From positions 1 through 64,000 of the forward strand of contig JAURMR010000001.1 in the NCBI GenBank assembly GCA_030830565.1: DNA of 64,000 nucleotides. Reading direction: 5' to 3'. Origin of the DNA: Acidimicrobiales bacterium. Its GTDB lineage: Bacteria; Actinomycetota; Acidimicrobiia; Acidimicrobiales; Acidimicrobilacustridaceae. The notes below the pieces were generated by a model. The model searched no databases. It saw only the letters and a program-made list of their open reading frames with translations, and was not told the DNA's origin. The position numbers and the translations under genes are program-made. Shown in pieces: positions 57,933-64,000 of this stretch. Positions within the stretch are counted from its first letter, which is position 1, and every line of letters begins with the position of its first letter.

Positions 57933-59492
57933 GTGCCGTTACCAGCCGCTCCGTTCACTGGCGACTACGCCAATCTGCTCGAACTTTTCGACGCGGTAGT
58001 GGCTCTGTGCGGCGATGTTGAAGCGTTCGTTGACGGCAACGGTCCAGCTGGTGATCGGGCCCGTATGACATTTGCGGAATGGGAGCGAGCTGCCGATGGA
58101 GTCGCGACGAGGCTCGCGACAATGGGCGTTGTGCAGGGCGATGTGGTCGGCATTTCGTTGCCGTCGTCGATTGAGTATGCAGTCGCATACCAAGGGGTAG
58201 TGCGGCTTGGCGCAGTTGCCAGTGGCATGAATCCGAAGCTTGGGCCAGCGGAGATCGAGCACATCATCGCCAAATCCTCACCCAAGGTGATCATTACTGA
58301 CGCACTCGTCGTGAACGATCCGGCGGTGACCGTCTTGTCGGTCGAAGAACTTCGCGACGCCTACAACGACGAACCGTTTACCGCTCGACCAACAATCGTC
58401 GATACCGATCTTCTCGCCATCGTGTGGACATCCGGCACCACGGGCAAGCCCAAGGGTGCCATGTTCGATCACGCGTGTCTGCGGGCCATGACTCGGGCTG
58501 CTGGGCCGCTTTCGGCAGTGGGCGATCGTCGTCTGTCGCCACTCCCATTCGCTCACGTTGGGTACATGACTCGTGTGTGGGATGAACTGATGCACGTCAT
58601 CACCACCGTTATTTGCCCAACGCCATGGACAGCGGTTGGTGCACTCAAGCTCATTGAAGAGGAACGAGTCACTGTCGGCCAAGGCGTTCCTGCTCAGTGG
58701 CAGATGATGTTGGCGCTCCCTGAACTGGCAACTACTGATACCTCGTCATTGCGAATCGTTTCCTCGGGCGCAGCGCGCATTCCGCCGGAAATGGTCGACG
58801 CCATGCGCGATCGATTCAATTCGCCCGTCGTTGTTCGCTACACGAGTACTGAGGCGTGCGTCTCTACCGGGACATCGCTCGACGATCCCGACGATGTCAT
58901 TTGCAACACCGTTGGAACACCCGGTGCCGGCGTGGAAATGGAATTGCGCCTGGACGATGGTCGCGGCCGTGTTGTTGTGGCGACTGACTCCGGCGAGACC
59001 GAAGTTGGAACGGTGTGCTTGCGCAGTCGGGCAATGATGCGCGGGTACTGGCAAGAACCAGAACTCACTGCCGATGCAATCGATGAAGACGGTTGGTTGC
59101 TTACGGGCGACCTTGGTTTCCTCGACGCTCGCGGCGATCTTCACTTAGCCGGGCGCAGCACCGAGATGTACATCCGTGGCGGGTACAACGTCTACCCAAT
59201 CGAAGTGGAAAATCACCTCGGGCAGCACGATCTTGTTGATCGCGTTGCGGTCACAGGTACGGCTGCACCTGTTCTCGGCGAAATCGGTGTGGCGTTTGTT
59301 GTGCCTGCCGATGCGTCGCACCCTCCAACGCTTGAACAACTGCGAGCTTGGTGCAACGAACGACTTGCTTCGTACAAGGCCCCTGATGCACTTGTGCTTC
59401 TGGATGAATTACCGCTCACGGCAATGTCGAAGATCGACAAGCGAGCGCTGGCCCCCGCCGCAGCCGAAGCCGAAAAAGCGTGGGAACGATGA
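57933..59492 (+). CDS. Acyl-CoA synthetase (AMP-forming)
   Basis: 519 residues. VWTSGTTGKPKGAMFDH, RLSPLPFAHVGYMTR, VRYTSTEACVSTG, GWLLTGDLGFLD, YIRGGYNVYPIEVE and the C-terminal Lys in AMSKIDKRAL are all present, so an active ligase is expected. It differs enough from FadD3 to act on another acid, possibly a side-chain fragment. GTG 57933 lies 5 bp after the fadD3 stop. Confidence 0.9.
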   Translation: MPLPAAPFTGDYANLLELFDAVVALCGDVEAFVDGNGPAGDRARMTFAEWERAADGVATRLATMGVVQGDVVGISLPSSIEYAVAYQGVVRLGAVASGMNPKLGPAEIEHIIAKSSPKVIITDALVVNDPAVTVLSVEELRDAYNDEPFTARPTIVDTDLLAIVWTSGTTGKPKGAMFDHACLRAMTRAAGPLSAVGDRRLSPLPFAHVGYMTRVWDELMHVITTVICPTPWTAVGALKLIEEERVTVGQGVPAQWQMMLALPELATTDTSSLRIVSSGAARIPPEMVDAMRDRFNSPVVVRYTSTEACVSTGTSLDDPDDVICNTVGTPGAGVEMELRLDDGRGRVVVATDSGETEVGTVCLRSRAMMRGYWQEPELTADAIDEDGWLLTGDLGFLDARGDLHLAGRSTEMYIRGGYNVYPIEVENHLGQHDLVDRVAVTGTAAPVLGEIGVAFVVPADASHPPTLEQLRAWCNERLASYKAPDALVLLDELPLTAMSKIDKRALAPAAAEAEKAWER

Positions 59493-59524
59493 TGTATTTC
59501 CAACCTCAGAAGGAGAAATAAGCA

Positions 59525-60424
59525 ATGGGTATTTGTGACGGACGTGTTGTCATCATCACCGGTGCTGGTCGTGGCCTTGGCCGTGAACACGCACTCGCAT
59601 TCGCCGCTGAAGGCGCCAAGGTTGTGGTGAATGATGTCGGCGCATCGCTGCAGGGCGACGGAAACGACATGAGCCCAGCGCAAGAAGTCGTTGATCTCAT
59701 TCGTGCCAATGGTGGCGAGGCCATCACCAACGGCGATGACATTGCCGATTGGGATGGCGCCGGCCGTCTTGTGCAGAGCGCCATCGACACCTTTGGTGGT
59801 CTCGACACCGTTGTGACCAACGCGGGCATCGTGCGCGATCGCATGTTCGTGAACATGAGTGTCGATGAGTGGGACGCCGTCATTCGTGTGCATCTCCGTG
59901 GCACGTTCTGCCCGGTGAAGCATGCGGTTGATTACTGGCGAGCCGAATCAAAAGCTGGCCGTCCTCGTGAGGGTCGCGTGGTCACCACGTCGTCCGGCGC
60001 TGGTCTGCATGGTTCGATTGCTCAGACGAACTACTCAGCAGCCAAGGCCGGTATCGCGACTTTCACCATCAACATTGCTGCCGAACTCGGTCGCATTGGT
60101 GTGAATGCGAACTCGATTGCACCTTCGGCCCGAAGCCGCATGACTGAAGAAGCCTTCGCCGAAATGATGGCCAAGCCCGAAACCGGTTTCGACGCCATGG
60201 ACCCAGCCAACATCAGCCCACTCGTGGTGTGGCTCGGTAGCGGTGACTGCAACGTGTCTGGTCGCGTCTTCGAATGCGCCGGTGGCCTCATCAGCCTTGC
60301 TGATGGTTGGCAGGTCGGCGCCGAGTTCGACAAGGGCGCGAAGTGGGATCCCGCCGAAATCGGTTCGGTTGTCGACGATCTTGTGAAGGCTGCACCTGCT
60401 CCGTTCCCGGTCCACGGCACCTGA
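59525..60424 (+). CDS. SDR of the Hsd4A/Rv3548c type (3-hydroxyacyl-CoA dehydrogenase-like)
   Basis: 299 residues. TGAGRGLGREHALAFAAEGAKVVVND, given by its key TGAGRGLGREHA and VVVNDVG, is the hallmark of the multifunctional-enzyme-2 dehydrogenase family; then NAGIVRDRMFVNMS, EWDAVIRVHLRG, TTSSGAG and YSAAK. These enzymes oxidise 3-hydroxyacyl-CoA in steroid side-chain or ring degradation. GAAGGAGAAATAAGCA precedes the ATG. The next gene is a TetR regulator. Confidence 0.88.
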   Translation: MGICDGRVVIITGAGRGLGREHALAFAAEGAKVVVNDVGASLQGDGNDMSPAQEVVDLIRANGGEAITNGDDIADWDGAGRLVQSAIDTFGGLDTVVTNAGIVRDRMFVNMSVDEWDAVIRVHLRGTFCPVKHAVDYWRAESKAGRPREGRVVTTSSGAGLHGSIAQTNYSAAKAGIATFTINIAAELGRIGVNANSIAPSARSRMTEEAFAEMMAKPETGFDAMDPANISPLVVWLGSGDCNVSGRVFECAGGLISLADGWQVGAEFDKGAKWDPAEIGSVVDDLVKAAPAPFPVHGT

Positions 60425-60440
60425 TCGGCGTTCGGTACAC

Positions 60441-61079
60441 ATGAGCGACACCACCGCCACTGACGGTCGAGTAATTGGGGAGCGGGCGCTGCAAACGCGC
60501 CGCCGCATCCTCGACGCCACTGCTGCGCTTCTGCGCGAACAGGGTGCACTTGATGTCAAGGCAATGGATGTTGCTCGTGAAGTCGGTACTTCGCCGGCGA
60601 CCTTTTACCAGTACTTCGCCGATGTTGAAGATGCGATCTTCGCATTGGCGCTTGAGTTGCCCGAGAAGGTTGCGCCCATTCAGACGCAGTTTGAAAGCGA
60701 TTGGTCGGGGCCCGCGGGCCTCGATCTCGCGCGTCAAGCAGTGTCTGATTACACCGACTTCTGGGATGAGAACGCTGCGGTACTGCGGGTGCTGTTGCTT
60801 CGCGCCGATGAGCGCGATGAACGTTTCCGTCAGGTTCGGCGCGACTACAACGCACCATTCATGACCGCGATGGTCGCCAAAGTGCGTTCTGCGCAGGATG
60901 TGGGTCGAATCGCAGGAGCAATTGATGCGGAAGCAACCGCTGGCGCAATGCTCGCTGCACTCGATCGACTCCCTAACTACCGTGAGGGTTTCGAGAAACG
61001 CGGTACAAGTCGCGAAGCAATGATCGAGACCGTTGCTCGTCTGCTCCATTCCTCACTGACCGGAGAACCATTGTCATGA
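60441..61079 (+). CDS. TetR-family transcriptional regulator
   Basis: 212 residues. N-terminal helix-turn-helix (RRRILDATAALLREQGALDV, then VAREVGTSPATFYQYFADVED) and a helical ligand-binding domain (VLRVLLLRADERDERFRQVR). It does not look like KstR or KstR2 as I recall them. Being inside the fadD3 operon, it probably senses a CoA ester or acid of this pathway and controls its own operon; the palindrome at 56269 is a candidate target. ATGA overlap with the next gene. Confidence 0.88.
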   Translation: MSDTTATDGRVIGERALQTRRRILDATAALLREQGALDVKAMDVAREVGTSPATFYQYFADVEDAIFALALELPEKVAPIQTQFESDWSGPAGLDLARQAVSDYTDFWDENAAVLRVLLLRADERDERFRQVRRDYNAPFMTAMVAKVRSAQDVGRIAGAIDAEATAGAMLAALDRLPNYREGFEKRGTSREAMIETVARLLHSSLTGEPLS

Positions 61080-62326
61080 AGCTGTTCAAGCGTTTTCTCG
61101 CTGTTGCTCTTTCGATCGGAACACTTGCTGGATTGGCAACGGTGTCGACGCCTGCGTCCGCACAGATCTCTCCGGCAATCATCAACCCAACCTGCGCATT
61201 CCCGATCATCGTGAATCAGGAAGACGCCAATGTCGCCTATCCCGACACGAACTCGACCTACTGGGCCATGCCGACCAACTTTTCTCTTGGTGATGTCGTC
61301 ACCATTACCGGTGAGTTCTCCTACGCCCGGTACATGTCGTTCAACTCCTACAACGAAACCGGTTCAAGCGTCGGCGGTCTGCGCGATACGGCGATTGTTC
61401 CCGATGCGGGAAGTATCAATCCGTTTCTTGCTGGTCAGTCGCTCACGGGTACGCCGCGTAACTACACGGTGAATGTGAATGTCACGAACACTCCACAGGT
61501 CACTTCACCGGTTGCCGGTGAAATCGACGCGATTCCTGGTGTTGGTTGGCTGCTGATTCGCGTGTACGTGCCGTTCGACGCCAACAGCCCGAGCGGTGGT
61601 GTTCTGATTCCTTCGATCACTGTGAATGGCGCGACCAAAACTGGTTGCACCACGTTTGGCGCTGAACCCGCGATCGTTGCGCTCGCTGCGCTGATTATGG
61701 GGCAGGCCATTGCCGACGCGATTCCGCCAGCCGAAGTTCCTGAGTTCTCGTTCTCGGGCGGCGGCGGCTTGTTCCCCAACGCCGACAATAAGTACGTCTA
61801 CGCGACGACCTCGTGGAAGCCAGGCCGACTCGCCATCGTTCGTGGTTTGGCACCGAGCTATCCCGATACGCCTGGCCAAGGTCTCTACCCCGAACAGCAA
61901 CTGCGGTACTGGTCGATGTGCACGAATCTTCTCGTGACGCCGGCACCTGTTGTTGAATGCGCTCGTGACAACGTCACCGCGCTCGATGCGCAGGGCTACT
62001 ACACGTACGTGATCGGCGCCGATGAAGATCTGCCGTCGGCCGCTTCGATCGCTCGTGACAATGCCACCTGGTTGAAGTGGTTTGGCCCCATCGGCGAAGC
62101 GCTTCCCGATGAGTTGAAGCCCAACGGAAACCTGATTCTGCGCAACATGCTTCCGAATGCGACCTTCTCGAAAGCGGTGCAGAACATTCCGATGACGCAA
62201 TCAAACGCCGCCGCCCGCGCCACCATGGGCGCGTATTACCCCGAGGCCACCTACTGCGAGCGTTCGGTCTTCGAGCGTTACGGCGCCGGTGCGTGTTTCG
62301 TGCTTGGTCCGAAGTTCACCGGCTAA
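61076..62326 (+). CDS. Secreted protein of unknown function with C-terminal PKFTG
   Basis: 416 residues. Signal peptide MKLFKRFLAVALSIGTLAGL with an Ala-x-Ala site (ASA-Q). The mature part has a beta-rich N-terminal domain (YWAMPTNFSLGDVVTITGEF, YMSFNSYNETG) and an alpha/beta C-terminal part (YVYATTSWKPGRLAIVRGLAP, QLRYWSMCTNLL, DAQGYYTYVIG) recalling DUF1214-like proteins; several paired Cys. It ends FVLGPKFTG, like the beta-helix protein. Overlap with the TetR gene means it is made with the fadD3 operon. A surface substrate-binding or uptake role is a guess. Confidence 0.82.
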   Translation: MKLFKRFLAVALSIGTLAGLATVSTPASAQISPAIINPTCAFPIIVNQEDANVAYPDTNSTYWAMPTNFSLGDVVTITGEFSYARYMSFNSYNETGSSVGGLRDTAIVPDAGSINPFLAGQSLTGTPRNYTVNVNVTNTPQVTSPVAGEIDAIPGVGWLLIRVYVPFDANSPSGGVLIPSITVNGATKTGCTTFGAEPAIVALAALIMGQAIADAIPPAEVPEFSFSGGGGLFPNADNKYVYATTSWKPGRLAIVRGLAPSYPDTPGQGLYPEQQLRYWSMCTNLLVTPAPVVECARDNVTALDAQGYYTYVIGADEDLPSAASIARDNATWLKWFGPIGEALPDELKPNGNLILRNMLPNATFSKAVQNIPMTQSNAAARATMGAYYPEATYCERSVFERYGAGACFVLGPKFTG

Positions 62327-62338
62327 GCACACCAGCAA

Positions 62339-63196
62339 TTACCAGCCGCGGTATTCGACGTCGCGGCGTTCCTTGAACGCAGCGACACCTTCTTGGAAGT
62401 CCTGGGTGTAGGAAGCCATTTCCTGTGCCCATGCTTCATCTTCAAACGCGCCGTGGCGGTTGGAGTCCAGACTGCGATTGAGAAGCCACTTCGACAGCAT
62501 GATGGCGCGGGTGGGTGATTCGGCGAGACGGCCCGCCCATTCGCCAGCAGCAGTCATGAGTTCGGCCTGCGGCACAACCTTGTTCACGAGACCAACGCGC
62601 TCGGCTTCGGCGGCTTTGAGATCGTCACCGAAGAAGATGAGTTCCTTCGCCTTCTGCATACCAATGAGGCGGGGGAGCATGTAGGCGCCGCCACCGTCGG
62701 GGGTGATGCCGCGACGCACGAACACTTCAATGAACTTGGCGTTGTCGGCGGCGATCACAAGATCGGACGCGAATGCGATGTGGGCGCCAATGCCAGCAGC
62801 CGTTCCGTTGACTGCGCAGATGACCGGCTTCTCGCAATCCATGATCGAAGCGATGAGACGCTGAGCGCCGCGCTTGATGTTGCGGCCAACATCGCCAAGC
62901 ACCTTGTCAGGAGCATCGGCCGGGCCAGGCTTCACGGGGATGGTCGAGACGCGAAGGTCTGCGCCGGTGCAGAAGTGACGCTCGCCAGCGGCGGTGATGA
63001 TGACGCAACGAATGTTCAGGTCGTTCGACGCGCCTTCCATAAGCGAAATGGTGAGGTTCCGCTGATCGGGGGTGATGGCGTTCGCCGCATCGGGGCGATT
63101 GAGAGTGAGCGTGGCCACGCCGTTGTCGGAGATCTCGAACAGGATGTCGGTGCCGAGAATGCCATTGGGATCGTTTGCGTAGGTCGGTGCTGTCAT
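62339..63196 (-). CDS. Enoyl-CoA hydratase/isomerase family protein
   Basis: 285 residues, crotonase fold: FEISDNGVATLTLNRPDAAN, HFCTGADLR, AVNGTAAGIGAHIAFASDL, then EVFVRRGITPDGGGAYMLPRLIG. An N-terminal extension of about 15 residues (TAPTYANDPNGILG) precedes the fold. A 2-enoyl-CoA substrate is expected, identity unknown. Convergent with the preceding secreted-protein gene (12 bp apart) and divergent from the last SDR. Confidence 0.9.
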   Translation of the reverse strand: MTAPTYANDPNGILGTDILFEISDNGVATLTLNRPDAANAITPDQRNLTISLMEGASNDLNIRCVIITAAGERHFCTGADLRVSTIPVKPGPADAPDKVLGDVGRNIKRGAQRLIASIMDCEKPVICAVNGTAAGIGAHIAFASDLVIAADNAKFIEVFVRRGITPDGGGAYMLPRLIGMQKAKELIFFGDDLKAAEAERVGLVNKVVPQAELMTAAGEWAGRLAESPTRAIMLSKWLLNRSLDSNRHGAFEDEAWAQEMASYTQDFQEGVAAFKERRDVEYRGW

Positions 63197-63253
63197 AAGG
63201 AGTTTCTACCATTCCGCACCCTCGCACCCTGCCTGTCCGGTTAGGTTCGGGCC

Positions 63254-64000
63254 ATGGACTCGCAGAAATTCGACGCTTTGTTTGATCTCACCGGTCGCAC
63301 CGCCATTGTCACCGGCGGAACTCGGGGTATCGGCCGGGCTATTGCCGAAGGCCTTATTTGTGCTGGTGCCAATGTCGTGGTCGCGAGCCGGAAAACCGAT
63401 GCCTGCGAAGAAACCGAAAAGCATCTGAACGTGCTGGCCGCTGGCGCAGCTCGGGGTGGTCGGGCGCTTGGCGTACCAACGCATATGGGCGACATCGATG
63501 CGTTAGGCGCGCTGGTTGGAGCGACCGTTGCCAAGTTTGGCGGCGTCGACATTGTCGTGAATAACGCCGCAACTGGTTTGGCCATGCCGATTGGTGAGTT
63601 CACTCCTGAGGCATGGGACAAGCAGTTCGAAGTCAATCTTCGCGGCCCCATGTTCCTGATTCAGGCGGCGCTTCCGTATTTGGAACAAAGCGAATACGCG
63701 TCGGTCATCAATGTGATTAGTGCGGGTGCGTTTTTGGCGGGCCCGCAGGTGTCGATGTATGCCGCAGCCAAAGCTGCGCTCATGTCATTCACCCGTTCAT
63801 TCGCCAGTGGTCTGGCAAAGAAGAACATTCGCGTCAACGCCCTTGCTCCTGGCACCGTCGACACCGACATGGTCCGGGCGAACTCTCCCGAGGCTCAGGC
63901 CTCAATGGCAGCGGCCTCACCGATGAAGCGCGCTGCTCATGCCGACGAAATGGTGGGCCCGGCGCTGTTGCTGGCCTCCGATGCTGGCAGTTTCATCACC
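63254..64000 (+). CDS. Short-chain dehydrogenase/reductase (3' end outside window)
   Basis: 249 codons, open at the right edge. VTGGTRGIGRAIAEGL, VASRKTDAC (NADP-type Arg-Lys), VNNAATG, Ser in NVISAGAF, and YAAAK are present; it breaks off at LLASDAGSFIT, just before the usual C-terminal GG motif, so about 10-20 residues are missing. TAGGTT lies 6 nt before ATG 63254 and no ribosome site is seen, so probably leaderless. Substrate unknown. Confidence 0.88.
   Translation, partial: MDSQKFDALFDLTGRTAIVTGGTRGIGRAIAEGLICAGANVVVASRKTDACEETEKHLNVLAAGAARGGRALGVPTHMGDIDALGALVGATVAKFGGVDIVVNNAATGLAMPIGEFTPEAWDKQFEVNLRGPMFLIQAALPYLEQSEYASVINVISAGAFLAGPQVSMYAAAKAALMSFTRSFASGLAKKNIRVNALAPGTVDTDMVRANSPEAQASMAAASPMKRAAHADEMVGPALLLASDAGSFIT

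Noticed and set aside
1-64000. CRISPR arrays, tRNA/rRNA genes, insertion sequences, prophage
   Set aside because: No direct-repeat array, no tRNA-like cloverleaf or rRNA stretch, and no transposase or integrase coding sequence was seen. The DUF222/HNH protein alone is not evidence of a mobile element.

Overview
The window reads as chromosomal DNA of an actinobacterium. Evidence: moderately high GC, dense operons with 1-8 nt start/stop overlaps, GTG starts, many apparently leaderless genes, F420-type and KstR2-regulon-type genes, DUF222/HNH (13E12-type) proteins and Mycobacterium-like steroid catabolism genes. Acidimicrobiia is my best guess from overall feel, not proof. No rRNA, tRNA, CRISPR, IS element, phage gene, attachment site or origin was seen, and no gene-free stretch exceeds about 190 bases.

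The metabolic theme is CoA-dependent breakdown of steroid-like or other alicyclic/lipid substrates. Eight genes can be matched to the Mycobacterium route for the last two sterol rings (HIP degradation): fadE30-like and ipdF (9110-11052), a divergent SDR with echA20-ipdA-ipdB-ipdC (16050-20376), fadA6 (43702-44850, minus) and fadD3 (56320-57927). The set is scattered over 47 kb but two blocks keep the mycobacterial gene order. Around it lie two cytochromes P450, several SDRs, crotonases, MaoC hydratase, CaiB-type CoA-transferase, aldehyde and alcohol dehydrogenases, a molybdopterin oxidoreductase with an F420/FMN luciferase-like enzyme, and two thiolase-fold plus DUF35 pairs of the kind that act as aldolases on steroid side chains. 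A cytosolic arylsulfatase with its own radical-SAM maturase (22064-25667) suggests that sulfated substrates are taken in.

Transport: two complete branched-chain-amino-acid-type (Liv) ABC systems. System 1 (2514-8038) has a lipoprotein binding protein, a fused LivH-LivM permease, LivG, LivF and a small membrane protein. System 2 (25695-34004) is unusual: LivH-LivM-LivG are one polypeptide, LivF is the C-terminal half of an MFS transporter, and two tandem near-duplicate binding proteins are divergent from them. A palindrome GTGAC-N4-GTCAC occurs once in the divergent promoter region and twice in the promoter of the second binding protein, so the whole system probably answers one regulator.

Layout: 1-2375 ALDH end, ADH, SDR; 2514-8112 Liv system 1; 8196-16805 amidohydrolase-like protein, fadE30/ipdF, ALDH, SDR, P450, phosphotransferase, SDR; 16896-22056 ring C/D opening operon; 22064-25667 sulfatase and maturase; 25695-34064 Liv/MFS system 2; 34107-39675 four-gene minus operon with Mo enzyme, facing one unknown gene; 39716-47377 P450, thiolases, DUF35; 47476-52732 small membrane proteins, DUF1214, DUF222/HNH, DUF1643, lipoprotein; 52762-56244 SDR, crotonase, secreted beta-helix protein; 56320-62326 fadD3 operon with TetR and a secreted protein; 62339-64000 crotonase and a truncated SDR.

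Best leads for new biology: the MFS-LivF fusion transporter and its palindromic operators; a shared C-terminal PKFTG motif on the two secreted non-lipoproteins; two contrasting gene-start classes (leaderless TANNNT about 6-8 nt before the start, versus a GGGGGAACC leader); and several family members that have lost catalytic residues.
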